Below, piece after piece: positions 21,274 to 33,422 of a stretch of DNA of 64,000 nucleotides. The position numbers and the translations under genes are program-made. Source of the stretch: Sphingomonas sp. J315 (GTDB lineage Bacteria > Pseudomonadota > Alphaproteobacteria > Sphingomonadales > Sphingomonadaceae); the NCBI RefSeq assembly GCF_024666595.1, contig NZ_CP088296.1, positions 3,648,501 through 3,712,500 of the forward strand, given 5' to 3'. Positions within the stretch are counted from its first letter, which is position 1. Every line of letters starts with the position of its first letter. The notes below the pieces were generated by a model. It saw only the letters and a program-made list of their open reading frames with translations, had not been told where the DNA came from and did not search any database.

Positions 21274-22344
21274 ATGGCAGCTTCCCTCAAGGTGATCGAC
21301 GGAAAGATGGGCATTTCTCCCGACAAGCAGAAGGCGCTCGACGCGGCGCTGGCACAGATCGACCGCGCGTTCGGCAAGGGCAGCGCGATGCGGCTCGGCT
21401 CCAAGGAGACGATGCAGGTCGAAGCGATTTCGACCGGCTCGCTCGGGCTCGACATCGCTTTGGGCGTCGGCGGCCTGCCGCGTGGTCGCGTGATCGAGGT
21501 CTATGGTCCGGAAAGCTCCGGCAAGACGACGCTTGCCCTGCATGTGATCGCCGAGGCGCAGAAGAATGGCGGCGTCGCCGCGTTCGTCGACGCGGAGCAC
21601 GCGCTCGACCCGGTCTATGCCAAGAAGCTGGGTGTCAATATCGACGAACTGATCGTATCGCAGCCCGACACCGGCGAGCAGGCGCTCGAGATCGTCGACA
21701 CCCTGGTGCGTTCGAACGCGATCGACGTACTCGTGGTCGATTCGGTTGCGGCGCTTGTTCCCCGTGCGGAAATCGAAGGCGAAATGGGCGACAGCCACGT
21801 CGGCCTTCAGGCGCGCCTGATGTCGCAGTCGCTGCGCAAGCTGACCGGTTCGATCAGTCGCTCGCGCTGCATGGTAATTTTCATCAACCAGCTGCGGATG
21901 AAGATCGGCGTGATGTACGGCAATCCGGAGACCACGACCGGCGGCAATGCGCTCAAATTCTACGCTTCGGTTCGCCTCGACATCCGTCGCACCGGCGCGA
22001 TCAAGGATCGCGACGATGTGATCGGCAACTCCACCCGGGTGAAGGTGGTGAAGAACAAGGTCGCCCCGCCGTTCAAGCAGGTCGAGTTCGACATCATGTA
22101 TGGCGAGGGGATTTCGAAGATCGGCGAGATTCTCGACCTCGGCGTCAAGGCGGGGCTGGTCGAAAAGGCCGGCGCGTGGTTCAGCTATGACAGCATCCGG
22201 ATCGGCCAGGGGCGTGAGAATGCCAAGACCTTCCTCAAGGAAAATCCGGACGTTTGCGACAGGCTCGAGCGGGCGATCCGGACCCGTACCGAGCAGGTAG
22301 CCGAAGAGATGATGGCCGGCCCGGATGCCGAGGACGACCTCTGA
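21274..22344 (+). CDS. recA: Recombinase A
   Basis: 356 residues. Walker [14 protein letters not shown], Walker [12 protein letters not shown], the L1/L2 DNA-binding loops (the L2 region near [26 protein letters not shown] split over residues 200-220) and the acidic C-terminus [13 protein letters not shown] are all present. RecA forms the strand-exchange filament and is the co-protease for LexA cleavage. It is preceded by an exact LexA box and followed by a strong hairpin terminator at 22458. Confidence 0.99.
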   Translation: MAASLKVIDGKMGISPDKQKALDAALAQIDRAFGKGSAMRLGSKETMQVEAISTGSLGLDIALGVGGLPRGRVIEVYGPESSGKTTLALHVIAEAQKNGGVAAFVDAEHALDPVYAKKLGVNIDELIVSQPDTGEQALEIVDTLVRSNAIDVLVVDSVAALVPRAEIEGEMGDSHVGLQARLMSQSLRKLTGSISRSRCMVIFINQLRMKIGVMYGNPETTTGGNALKFYASVRLDIRRTGAIKDRDDVIGNSTRVKVVKNKVAPPFKQVEFDIMYGEGISKIGEILDLGVKAGLVEKAGAWFSYDSIRIGQGRENAKTFLKENPDVCDRLERAIRTRTEQVAEEMMAGPDAEDDL

Positions 22345-22653
22345 TTCCACAGTAAGCGCGGCTAAACAGTCGTTAACCAGTTTCGGGCAGCAATGCCTGT
22401 TGCGGGCCGTACCGGATCGACAGGTCGGTGGCGGTCAAGGGACCAGTCTCCCATTGGAAGGCCCGGCGTGGCGTGCGCCGGGCCTTTCCTGTGTCGGGCC
22501 CAGTGCTTCATCCCGGATTATGCGCCGCGTGCTCCAGCTCGTGCCGCAGTCGCGCCACATGTGGCTTGGCTCGTTCGGCCGGCTGCGTTCGCAAAGCCGC
22601 GCATTCTCACCTTGCGGTTGCAGGCGTGCTGATGTGCGTGGCACACTGGCCGC
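22345..22653. other. Intergenic region after recA
   Basis: No convincing gene. Overlapping open frames here lack ribosome-binding sites and family-like sequence. The region holds one strong hairpin (see 22458-22490); bases before it (about 22385-22457) can form smaller helices such as GGGA/TCCC and could be the recA 3' untranslated region or a small RNA. Nothing else was recognised. Confidence 0.5.
22458..22490 (+). terminator. Rho-independent terminator downstream of recA
   Basis: An 11-bp perfect stem AAGGCCCGGCG/CGCCGGGCCTT with a 7-base loop is followed by TTCCT. The T-run is short, but the stem is GC-rich and flanked by A and T. It lies 114 bases after the recA stop and would also end any small RNA made from that gap. 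Confidence 0.75.
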
Positions 22654-23118
22654 ATGGCCGAGCTCAGCTTTCAGGTACAGGTGCGTCGCGCGGTCGAACG
22701 TGATTACCCGGTCTGGGCGGAGATGCTTGCAGCGCTGCATCCGGGGCAATCGCCCGAGGCTTTTCTCGCCGAGATCGGCGAACTGCTCGCGTTACCCGAG
22801 CCTTATGTCGCGTTCCTCGCGTTCGACGATGCGGGTCAGGCGTTGGGAATGATCGATGCACGTTTGCGCAATTATGCCGAAGGTGCACCGCGATTCCATG
22901 CGGCCTATGTCGAGGATCTCTGGGTCAGCCCGGATGCGCGAGGACGCGGGGTCGCGAGCGCGCTGCTCGCGGCGGTCGAGGACTGGGCGCGGGAGCAAGG
23001 GGCTGACTGGCTGGGATCGGATACCTCTCCGGACAATGATGCCAGCCGGGCATGGCACAAGGCTGCGGGTTTTGCCGAGGTCGAGCAGCTCGTCGTGTTC
23101 GGCAAGCCGCTCGGCTGA
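22654..23118 (+). CDS. GNAT acetyltransferase, AAC(6')-I-like
   Basis: 154 residues. The layout follows aminoglycoside 6'-N-acetyltransferases of the AAC(6')-I group: WAEMLAALHPGQSPEAFLAEI at the N-terminus, RLRNYAEGAPRFHAAYVEDLWV in the middle, the acetyl-CoA loop ARGRGVASALL, then WAREQGADWLGSDTSPDN and a C-terminal HKAAGFAEVEQLVVFGKPL. In known AAC(6')-I enzymes the same positions carry LWPxxxxEEH, LRxDYVxGxxxxPVxxLE, SDTxxxN and H...GF.E..R.V.F.K. Actual activity on aminoglycosides is inference; many environmental homologues have other substrates. No mobile element is nearby. Confidence 0.75.
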   Translation: MAELSFQVQVRRAVERDYPVWAEMLAALHPGQSPEAFLAEIGELLALPEPYVAFLAFDDAGQALGMIDARLRNYAEGAPRFHAAYVEDLWVSPDARGRGVASALLAAVEDWAREQGADWLGSDTSPDNDASRAWHKAAGFAEVEQLVVFGKPLG

Positions 23119-23199
23119 CGGTCGGCCGCAGGCCCGATTGCCGCTGGTCATTCTGTCTCAGCCGAGACAGATTCGCGTAAACCAAGGGGGCACCCGTCG

Positions 23200-23838
23200 A
23201 TGATTACCGTCCACCATCTCGAAAATTCGCGCTCGCAGCGGGTGCTCTGGCTGCTTGAGGAGCTTGGACTTCCCTATGAAATCCGCCGCTACCGGCGGAA
23301 CCCGAAGACCATGCTGGCCCCGCCGGAGCTTCGTGCGGTGCATCCACTGGGCAAGTCGCCGGTAATTGTCGACGGTGATCCCGACGACGCCCCGCGCATC
23401 GTGGCGGAGACCGGCGCGATCATCGAGTATCTGGTCGAGAAGGCCGACGGTCAGCTCGGCCCGCCTGCGCATCGCGACTCGGCGCTTCGTTACCGGCACT
23501 TCATGCATTATGCCGAGGGTTCGCTGATGCCGCCGCTGCTGGTCAAGCTGGTGCTGATGCGCGTGCCAATTTTCGGCAAGGCGGCGCAAAAGCGTATCCA
23601 GCCGATGATCGACGTCCATCTCGACTTCGTCGAATCCGAACTGGCGAGCCGTCCCTGGTTCGCGGGCGATGCGATGTCCGCGGCGGATGTGATGATGAGC
23701 TTCCCGCTCGAAGCAGCGCGGGCGCGAGGGGGGCTCGATGCCACTCGCCCGGCGACGATCGCGTGGATCGACAAGATCCATGCACGCCCCGCCTATCAGA
23801 CGGCGCTCGCCAAAGGCGGTCCCTATGCCTATGCCTGA
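23200..23838 (+). CDS. Glutathione S-transferase family protein
   Basis: 212 residues. The N-terminal thioredoxin-like domain reads HHLENSRSQRVLWLLEELGLPYE and includes the cis-Pro GKSPVIV and the gamma-glutamate-binding ETGAIIEYL; the C-terminal all-helical domain contains FAGDAMSAADVMMSFPLE, the N-capping box of the family. AAGGGGG lies upstream of the ATG. Class and substrate are not clear; Ser near residue 10 is the likely catalytic residue. Confidence 0.9.
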   Translation: MITVHHLENSRSQRVLWLLEELGLPYEIRRYRRNPKTMLAPPELRAVHPLGKSPVIVDGDPDDAPRIVAETGAIIEYLVEKADGQLGPPAHRDSALRYRHFMHYAEGSLMPPLLVKLVLMRVPIFGKAAQKRIQPMIDVHLDFVESELASRPWFAGDAMSAADVMMSFPLEAARARGGLDATRPATIAWIDKIHARPAYQTALAKGGPYAYA

Positions 23839-23863
23839 GCGCGCAACAAAATAAGGGGTAAGC

Positions 23864-25174
23864 ATGTCGGGCGCAGAGGCGATTACGGAGGTGCGGCGCG
23901 AATCGACGCTGCAATGGCAGATGCTGGGCGGCTTCGTGCTCGGGCTGACACTCGGCCTGTTCGTCCATTTTGCGGCGACCGATGCGGCGTGGGTCAAAAC
24001 CGTGACGACGTATGTCACCGGCCCGATCGGCCAGGTCTTTTTGCGTCTGTTGTTCATGCTGGTGATTCCGCTGCTGTTCTCCGCGCTTGTCGTCGGCATA
24101 GCCGAGATGGGCGAGATCGCGGCGCTCAAGCGCGTCGGTCTGCGCACGCTGGTCCTCACCGTCTGCGTTTCGACCATCGCGGTGATCGTCAGCCTGTTAC
24201 TGGTAAATCTGCTCCAGCCCGGCGCCGGGGTGGACCGGGTCGAGGCTCAAGCATTGCTCGCCGCATCGGGCGACAGCGCCGGCGCGATCCTCGATCGCAC
24301 CGCCAGCACCCCGACCGGGGTCGATGCGATCCTGAACATCGTTCCGATCAATGTCGTCGCGGCAATGAATGCGAACGACATCCTCGCCATCATGTTCTTC
24401 GCCCTGTTCTTCGGCATCGGCATCCTCCTCACCGCCGACCGGCCGCAGGTGCAGACGCTCAAGCGCGGCATCGAGGGGATTTTCGAGGTGTCGATGCGCC
24501 TGATCGGTCTCGTCATCCGGCTCGCGCCGATCGCCGTGTTCTGTTTCTTGTTCAACCTGGCCGCGCTGTTCGGCTGGGAATTGCTGGTGCGGTTGCTCGC
24601 CTTTGTCGGCGTAGTGCTGGCGGCGCTTGGTACACAGATGTTCGTGATCTTCCCGATCCTGCTGCTGCTGCTCGCGCGCAAGAGCCCAATCGCCTTCTTC
24701 CGCGAAACGCAGGAGGCCAGCGTGATGGCCTTCTCCACCGCGTCGTCCAACGCGACGCTGCCCACGGCACTGCGCGTGGCCGAGACCAAGCTCAAGCTCC
24801 CGCCCAAGATCTCACGCTTCGTGCTGACGATCGGCGCGACGGCCAACCAGAACGGCACGGCAATGTTCGAGGGGGTGACGGTGATCTTCCTCGCGCAGTT
24901 CTTTGGCGTCGACCTGACATTGGGGCAGCAGATCACGGTGATGCTGGTGTGCATCCTTGGCGGCATCGGCACGGCCGGGGTCCCGGCGGGATCCTTGCCG
25001 GTGATTGCGCTTATCCTTGGCATGGTTGGCGTGCCACCGGCGGGGATCGGACTGGTGCTGGGCGTCGACCGGTTTCTCGATATGTGCCGCACCGTGCTCA
25101 ACGTGATCGGCGACCTGGTGCTCGCGACGATCGTGTCGGCGGGTGAGAAGGAGACGCCGGAGCCTGTGGCATGA
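23864..25174 (+). CDS. Dicarboxylate/amino acid:cation symporter (DAACS family)
   Basis: 436 residues with about eight membrane helices and re-entrant loops. The serine-rich hairpin TASSNATLPTALRV, the NQNGTAMFEGVTVIFLAQ helix and the AGVPAGSLPVIALIL and GVDRFLDMCRTVLNVIGD segments are the substrate and sodium/proton sites of the GltP/DctA family. It should take up glutamate, aspartate or C4-dicarboxylates across the inner membrane. AAGGGGT precedes the ATG. Its stop overlaps the start of the M24 peptidase (ATGA), suggesting import of peptidase products or co-regulation. Confidence 0.93.
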   Translation: MSGAEAITEVRRESTLQWQMLGGFVLGLTLGLFVHFAATDAAWVKTVTTYVTGPIGQVFLRLLFMLVIPLLFSALVVGIAEMGEIAALKRVGLRTLVLTVCVSTIAVIVSLLLVNLLQPGAGVDRVEAQALLAASGDSAGAILDRTASTPTGVDAILNIVPINVVAAMNANDILAIMFFALFFGIGILLTADRPQVQTLKRGIEGIFEVSMRLIGLVIRLAPIAVFCFLFNLAALFGWELLVRLLAFVGVVLAALGTQMFVIFPILLLLLARKSPIAFFRETQEASVMAFSTASSNATLPTALRVAETKLKLPPKISRFVLTIGATANQNGTAMFEGVTVIFLAQFFGVDLTLGQQITVMLVCILGGIGTAGVPAGSLPVIALILGMVGVPPAGIGLVLGVDRFLDMCRTVLNVIGDLVLATIVSAGEKETPEPVA

Positions 25175-26421
25175 GGTTGACCCGGCGCGGGTTGATCGCA
25201 GCTGGGGCGCTGGCGCCGATCGGGTTTTCCGCCGTGGCGCGGGCAGCGCAGCCCGACCTGTCGGCGCTTCAGCCGATCACCGGCGATGCGGTGCCGATCG
25301 GCCGCGAAGAGCGCGCCGCCCGGCTTGGTCGCGCGCAGGCGCTGATGAAGGCGAACGGCATCGGCGCGGTGCTGATCGAGCCGGGGGCGAGCCTGCTCTA
25401 TTTCACCGGGGTGCGCTGGGGGCGGAGCGAGCGGCTCACGGCGGCGGTGATCCCGGTCGAGGGCGATCCGATCATCGTCACGCCGTTTTTCGAAGAGCCA
25501 TCGGTCCGCGAGTCGCTCGGCATTCCTGCGGAAATCCGGGTGTGGCAGGAGCATGAGGATCCGTTCGCGGTGGTCGCCGGCTTCCTGCGCGAGAAGAAGC
25601 TGCTCGGTCGCCCGCTGGGGATCGAGGAAACGGCGCGCTTCTTTGCGGTCGACGGCATGTGGCGCGCGCTCGCGGGCGTGAAGATCGTGTCGGCCAACCC
25701 GGTCGTGCGCGGGTGCCGGATGTTCAAGACGCCGGCCGAGATCGCGCTGATGCAGAAGGCGGCGGACGTGACGCTGGCCGCCTATCGCTGGACCTACCCC
25801 CGGATCGAGGCGGGGATGACCCCGGCCGACATCGCCGCGCTGATGACCGCGGCGACGGTGAAGCTGGGCGGGCAGGTGGCGTTCAACCTGATCCTGCTGG
25901 GCGAGGCATCGGCCTATCCGCACGGCACCGGCAAGCCGCAGCGGGTGGTGAAGGGCGAAGTCGTACTGATGGACTGCGGCGCGCGGGTTCATGGCTATGA
26001 AAGCGATATCAGCCGCACCTTCGTCCATGGCGCGGCGAGTGCGGAGCAGCGCAAGGTGTGGGAACATGTCCGCGCCGGGCAACAACGCGCCTTCGCCGCC
26101 GCGCAGCTCGGCGTTCCGGCGGGCCGCGTCGATGATGCGGTGCGTGGATGGTATGCGGCCTTGGGCTATGGTCCAGACTACAAGCTCCCCGGCCTGTCGC
26201 ACCGTACCGGCCATGGCATCGGCATGGACGGGCATGAGCCGATCAATCTGGTGCGTGGCGAGATGACGAAGCTGGCTCCGGGCATGTGCTTTTCGAACGA
26301 GCCGGGGCTGTATCTGCCGGGCAAGTTCGGCGTGCGGCTGGAGGATTGCTTCCATATGACCGCGGCGGGGCCGAAATGGTTCAGTGTGCCGCCGGGGTCG
26401 ATCGAGGACCCGATCGGGTGA
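25171..26421 (+). CDS. M24 family metallopeptidase (Xaa-Pro peptidase-like), Tat-exported
   Basis: 416 residues. The N-terminus MRLTRRGLIAAGALAPIGF resembles a twin-arginine signal with a cleavage site near ARAAQ. A creatinase N-domain precedes the pita-bread catalytic domain with metal ligands in MDCGARVHGYESDISR (two Asp), SHRTGHGIGMDGHE (His), FSNEPGLY (Glu) and RLEDCF (Glu). Expected in the periplasm, folded before export. Translationally coupled to the upstream symporter and, by GTGA, to the small gene downstream. Aminopeptidase P or prolidase activity is inferred. Confidence 0.9.
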   Translation: MRLTRRGLIAAGALAPIGFSAVARAAQPDLSALQPITGDAVPIGREERAARLGRAQALMKANGIGAVLIEPGASLLYFTGVRWGRSERLTAAVIPVEGDPIIVTPFFEEPSVRESLGIPAEIRVWQEHEDPFAVVAGFLREKKLLGRPLGIEETARFFAVDGMWRALAGVKIVSANPVVRGCRMFKTPAEIALMQKAADVTLAAYRWTYPRIEAGMTPADIAALMTAATVKLGGQVAFNLILLGEASAYPHGTGKPQRVVKGEVVLMDCGARVHGYESDISRTFVHGAASAEQRKVWEHVRAGQQRAFAAAQLGVPAGRVDDAVRGWYAALGYGPDYKLPGLSHRTGHGIGMDGHEPINLVRGEMTKLAPGMCFSNEPGLYLPGKFGVRLEDCFHMTAAGPKWFSVPPGSIEDPIG

Positions 26422-26693
26422 CTTATGAGGAAGCCTACAAGTGCCTCCTATCTGATCTCGAAGGCCGGGGTCTGCGGGTCGCAGAACGCCGCTTTGACGA
26501 TCGCCACTTTGGCAATTTCGGGATCGCCTTTCGGCGAAGAGGCTGGAAACACACGCTGATAAATGACCGTGGACAATTGGTCTGCGAGTCCCGGACGTGG
26601 TTTCGGCGGCGCGTCCAGACATTGGCCGATGACCTAGGTGCGGTGTCGTGCGCCGAACTGCGTGGAGTGCTGGATAACTTCCAATCACCCTGA
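26418..26693 (+). CDS. Hypothetical protein, 91 residues
   Basis: Start GTG at 26418 overlaps the stop of the M24 peptidase (GTGA). The sequence begins TYEEAYKCLLSDLEGRGL and continues with FGNFGIAFRRRGWKHTLINDRGQLVC; it is soluble, mixed in charge, and has no recognised motif. The base composition around it is slightly less G+C-rich than its neighbours. Function unknown; the overlap is the main reason for calling it. Confidence 0.65.
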   Translation: MTYEEAYKCLLSDLEGRGLRVAERRFDDRHFGNFGIAFRRRGWKHTLINDRGQLVCESRTWFRRRVQTLADDLGAVSCAELRGVLDNFQSP

Positions 26694-26742
26694 TCGAACC
26701 GTTTCGCTTGAGCGAACGCCTCGGCGCGCTTAAGTCGCGCAA

Positions 26743-29374
<2,632 letters not shown>

Positions 29375-29400
<26 letters not shown>

Positions 29401-29752
29401 TCATGTCCTGAAGGCCGCCGCAATCGCAGCGGCCCTCATCATCGCCCCCGCCGCCACGGCGCAGGGTAAATTGCCACCCTATCCCGAGGCGCTGAACTGC
29501 GCCGCGCTGACCCATGCCGCCGCCAAGATCGGCAAGGGCACGCCGCAGGAATCGGTGCTGTTCGATCACCTGATCTATTGGGGCATGGCCACCGCCGATG
29601 CCGGTCGCGCTGCGGGCAAGTCCGGCAAGGTGGTCGACGCCGAAGTGGCCGCACAGTCGGCTCAGCTGGAGCCGAAGCTGCGCGCGCAGGATGGTGCGAC
29701 CGCATCGGCGCTGGCCGCGTGCGTTGCGCGTGTCCCACCTCTCGACAAGTAA
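29375..29752 (+). CDS. Small secreted protein of unknown function
   Basis: About 125 residues from TTG at 29375, inside the alaS 3' end in another frame. The start gives a basic n-region (PRRKKLRDH), a hydrophobic core (AAAIAALI-type) and a signal peptidase site near PAATAQG, after which about 100 residues follow with two Cys ([10 protein letters not shown] and ALAACVARV) that could form a disulfide. No ribosome-binding site is evident and a CTG at 29408 is possible, so the start is uncertain. Followed 12 bases later by the DUF885 gene. Confidence 0.6.
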
Positions 29753-29764
29753 TCCGGAGACTCC

Positions 29765-31591
29765 ATGACCCTGCGCCGCCGTTCGTTCGTCCAGTCCATC
29801 GGCGCGGCAGCGCTGGCCACCAGCATTCCGGCCACTGCGCGCGCGGCGGGTGAGGCCAAGGCGGGGGCAGGAGATGCGGCGCTGCGCACGCTGCTCGACC
29901 GGATCTTCAACGACCGGCTGACCGAGAGCCCCGAGGGGGCGACCGCGCTGGGGCTGGATACCGGAAAGAATGCCGCGCTCAAGTCGCAGCTGTCCGGGCG
30001 GAGTGCGGCCGATGAGGCGCGCGATCTGGCGCGGGCGAAGCGCGAGCTGGCGGCGATCAAGGCGATCGATCCGGCGACGTTGGGTGAGAATGCGCGGCTG
30101 GACTATGACGTGGTCACCTACCAGCTTGAGCGCAGCGTCGCGGGGCGGGAGAAGTTCACCTATGGATCGGCGGGCGGGCGATATGCGCCCTATCGGCTGA
30201 GCCAGCTGACCGGTGCGTACCAGGATGTCCCCGATTTCCTCGACAACCAGCACCGGGTGAAGGATGCGGTCGACGCCGACGCCTATCTCGCGCGGCTGGA
30301 GGCGTTTGCGACGGTACTCGATCAGGAAAGTGAGCGGCAGCGAGCCGACGCCGCGCGTGGGGTGTTCGCGCCCGACTATGTGCTCGACACGACGCTCAAG
30401 CAGTTCGCATCGCTGCGCGACAAGGCGGCGAGCGAGACCGGGATGGTCACCGGATTCAAGGCGAAGCTGGAGACCGCCAAGCTTCCGCCCGAGCGGGTGG
30501 CGCAGGCCGAGAAGGTCGTCGTAGAAAAGGTTTTCCCCGCGCTCGATCGCCAGCGTGCATTGATCACCGAACTGCGCGGCAAGGCCACGCACGACGCGGG
30601 CGTGTGGCGGCTGCCCGATGGCGCGGCCTATTACACCGCAGCGGCAGAGGCGGCGACGACCACGCGGCTTACGGGCGACGAGATCCACCGCATCGGGCTG
30701 GAGCAGGTTGCGGAGATCAGCGCGCGGATCGACACGATCCTGAAGGCGCAGGGCATCACGAATGGCGCCGTAGGCGCGCGGCTGGTCGCGCTCAACGAGC
30801 GGCCTGATCAGCTGTTCCCCAACACCGATCCGGGCCGCGAGGCGCTGCTTGAGGCGCTCCGCGCGCAGGTGAAGGCGATGGAGAAGCGCCTTCCCGAACA
30901 GTTCGCGACCCTGCCCAAGGCCCCGGTCGAGGTGCGCCGCGTGCCGCCGGCGATCCAGGCGGGGGCACCGGGCGGCTATTATCAGGCCGCGACGCTCGAT
31001 GGCTCGCGCCCCGGCATCTATTACATCAACCTGCGCGACACGTTCGACCGGCCCAAATTCGGGCTGGCGACGCTGAGCTATCACGAAGCGGTGCCGGGAC
31101 ATCATCTTCAGGTGATGCTGTCGCTCGAATCGCAGGATATTCCGCTGATCCGCCGTCGTGGCGGGTTCAGCGGCTATAGCGAGGGCTGGGCGCTCTACAC
31201 CGAGCAGCTGGCGGACGAGATGGGGATGTATGAAGGCGATCCGCTGGGGCAGGTCGGCTATCTCCAGTCGCTGCTGTTCCGCGCGACGCGGCTGGTGGTC
31301 GACAGCGGCATGCATGCCAAGCGCTGGAGCCGCGAGAAAGCGACCGACTATTTCATCGCGACCACCGGCATCGCGCGCGGCCGCAGCCAGGGCGAGATCG
31401 ATCGCTACACCGTCTGGCCGGGGCAAGCGTGCAGCTACAAGATCGGCCACACCGTGTGGGTCGAGCTGCGCGATGAGGCCAAGGCGAAGGCCGGGGACAA
31501 ATGGGACCCGCGCCACTTCCACGACGTGCTGCGCAAGGGCGCGATGCCGCTTGATGTGCTGAAGCGCGTGGTGCGGAGCCGGATGGGGTAG
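29765..31591 (+). CDS. DUF885 family protein (putative metallopeptidase), Tat signal
   Basis: 608 residues. The N-terminus TLRRRSFVQSIGAAALATS is a twin-arginine signal with a site near ARAAG. The C-terminal half holds LSYHEAVPGHHLQ, the HExxPGHH zinc-like motif of DUF885, and GYSEGWALYTEQLADEMG with the downstream Glu expected as third ligand. The ribosome-binding sequence CCGGAGA precedes the ATG. Proteins of this type are thought to be carboxypeptidase-Taq-like peptidases in the periplasm; the substrate is not known. Confidence 0.88.
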   Translation: MTLRRRSFVQSIGAAALATSIPATARAAGEAKAGAGDAALRTLLDRIFNDRLTESPEGATALGLDTGKNAALKSQLSGRSAADEARDLARAKRELAAIKAIDPATLGENARLDYDVVTYQLERSVAGREKFTYGSAGGRYAPYRLSQLTGAYQDVPDFLDNQHRVKDAVDADAYLARLEAFATVLDQESERQRADAARGVFAPDYVLDTTLKQFASLRDKAASETGMVTGFKAKLETAKLPPERVAQAEKVVVEKVFPALDRQRALITELRGKATHDAGVWRLPDGAAYYTAAAEAATTTRLTGDEIHRIGLEQVAEISARIDTILKAQGITNGAVGARLVALNERPDQLFPNTDPGREALLEALRAQVKAMEKRLPEQFATLPKAPVEVRRVPPAIQAGAPGGYYQAATLDGSRPGIYYINLRDTFDRPKFGLATLSYHEAVPGHHLQVMLSLESQDIPLIRRRGGFSGYSEGWALYTEQLADEMGMYEGDPLGQVGYLQSLLFRATRLVVDSGMHAKRWSREKATDYFIATTGIARGRSQGEIDRYTVWPGQACSYKIGHTVWVELRDEAKAKAGDKWDPRHFHDVLRKGAMPLDVLKRVVRSRMG

Positions 31592-31596
31592 GGGGG

Positions 31597-33375
31597 CTAG
31601 GCCTCCGCCTCCTTCTGTCGCACGCGCCGGATGCGCGGTTCGCGTTCCAGTCCTGCGGCTTCCTTGATCGACTTGCGCATCTCGTCGCGCTTTTCGTGGA
31701 TCGACGCGATCACCGGGCCGACTGCGACGCCTAGGTCGACGAGTGCCGCCTCCGCCAATTGCAGCGAGCTTTCGAGCGTTTCCGGCACTGCGTCGGTTGC
31801 GCCGGCCTTGTAGAGCTCGGCGGCGTGGGCCGCGTCGCGCGCGCGGGCGATGATCGGGATGTCGGGGACCCAACTGCGCACACGGCGGGTGAGGCGCACC
31901 GTCAGCACGGGGTCGTCCATGGTCAGGATCAGCGCCTTGGCATGGCCGAGGCTCAGCCGATCCACCAGCTCGCTGCGGGATACGTCGCCGAACATCACCG
32001 AATAGCCCTCACGCCGGGCCGCCGCGACGCCATCGATATCGGCGTCGACCGCGACATAGGGTTTGTCATGCGCGCGCAGCATGTCGGCGACGGTGCGCCC
32101 GACGCGGCCAAAGCCGATCACCACCGTGCCGCCCGGAACAATGTCGGGGTTCGACGCCTCGTCCAGCGTCGGATCGCGCTCCTCGATCTTGCGCGCGGCA
32201 TAGCGGCCCGCGGTAGCGAGCAGCGGCGTGATCGTCAGGCCGATCGCGGTGACGGTGGTCCAGAAGGCGGCGGTCGAGGGCTGGATCAATCCCGCCGCTG
32301 CGGCAACGCCGAGCACGATCAGCGTGGTTTCTGACGGGCTCGCCATCAGCACGCCCGCTTCGGCTGCGGTCCCGGTGCGCGCGCCCGACAGTTTGAGCAG
32401 TGCAATGGTGACGCCAACCTTGATCGCCATCACGCCGATGATCGCGGCGAGCAGCAGTGCCCAGTCCTGCATGATCATGCGCAGGTCGAGCCGCATGCCG
32501 ACGGTGATCAGGAACACGCCGAGCGCCAGCCCCTTGAACGGCGCGGTGATCACCTCAACCTCGCTGTGATAGTCGGTTTCGGCGATCAGCACGCCCGCGA
32601 GCAGCGCCCCGACGATCGGCGACAGGCCGACCACGGTCGTGGCGAGGCTGGCGGCGATCACGACCAGCAGACTGGCCGCAAGGAACAATTCGGGCGACTT
32701 GGTCCGTGCGGCCTGAGCGAACAGACGGGGCAAGAAAAAGCGGCCGCCGATGAACAGCACCGCGACCACGATCCCGCCACGCAACAGGGTCATCATGAAG
32801 TCGCCGAACGCCGCGTCGCCCGCCGCCGGAGCCAGCGCGCCGAGCAGAAAGACGATGGGGACCAGCGCCAGATCCTCGAACAACAGCATCGCGAAGGCGG
32901 ATTTGCCCACCGGACTGGTGGTCCCCGCAATCGGCAAGACCAGCGCGGTCGAGGACAAAGCGAGCGCAAGGCCAAGACCCAGCGCGCCGGACCACGCCTG
33001 ACCCATCGCATACAGCCCGACGCCGATCAGCAATGCCGCACCGAGCAACTCCGCCACGCCCACGCCGAACACCAGCCCGCGCAACGTCCACAATCGCTTG
33101 AACGACAGCTCCAGCCCGATCGAGAACAGCAGCAGGATGATGCCGAACTCCGCGAAGGGCTCGATCGAATGCGGGTCGGTGATGGTGAAATAGAAGAGCC
33201 AGGGAAACTGGCTGACCAACTGTCCCAGTCCCGCCGGCCCGACCAAGGCGCCGACCAGGATGAAGCCGATCACCGGGCTGATCCGGAAACGGGTGAAGGC
33301 CGGGATGACGATCCCCGCGGCGCCGAGGATGACGAGCGCGTCGCTGAAACCGCTGTTGGACAGGTCTAGGGCCAT
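31597..33375 (-). CDS. Monovalent cation:proton antiporter, CPA2 family (KefB/YbaL-like)
   Basis: 592 residues. About twelve membrane helices in the first 390 residues include FAEFGIILLLFSIGLELSF, ALSSTALVLPI and LLFEDLALVPIVFLLGALAP, with the acidic ion-site residue in FEDLALVP. The C-terminal TrkA-N (RCK) domain carries TVVIGFGRVGRTVADML and an acidic strand end at VAVDAD. Such proteins exchange K+ or Na+ for protons across the inner membrane. It converges with the DUF885 gene with only five bases between stops. Confidence 0.92.
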   Translation of the reverse strand: MALDLSNSGFSDALVILGAAGIVIPAFTRFRISPVIGFILVGALVGPAGLGQLVSQFPWLFYFTITDPHSIEPFAEFGIILLLFSIGLELSFKRLWTLRGLVFGVGVAELLGAALLIGVGLYAMGQAWSGALGLGLALALSSTALVLPIAGTTSPVGKSAFAMLLFEDLALVPIVFLLGALAPAAGDAAFGDFMMTLLRGGIVVAVLFIGGRFFLPRLFAQAARTKSPELFLAASLLVVIAASLATTVVGLSPIVGALLAGVLIAETDYHSEVEVITAPFKGLALGVFLITVGMRLDLRMIMQDWALLLAAIIGVMAIKVGVTIALLKLSGARTGTAAEAGVLMASPSETTLIVLGVAAAAGLIQPSTAAFWTTVTAIGLTITPLLATAGRYAARKIEERDPTLDEASNPDIVPGGTVVIGFGRVGRTVADMLRAHDKPYVAVDADIDGVAAARREGYSVMFGDVSRSELVDRLSLGHAKALILTMDDPVLTVRLTRRVRSWVPDIPIIARARDAAHAAELYKAGATDAVPETLESSLQLAEAALVDLGVAVGPVIASIHEKRDEMRKSIKEAAGLEREPRIRRVRQKEAEA

Positions 33376-33422
33376 GACCTACCCTAGCGGGCGGCGAAAC
33401 GCTTTGTCACCGGGCTTGTGCA

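Noticed and set aside
22561..22590. A further GTTC...GTTC pair as LexA box
   Set aside because: The two GTTC elements at 22573 and 22587 are ten bases apart instead of seven, so they do not fit the operator.
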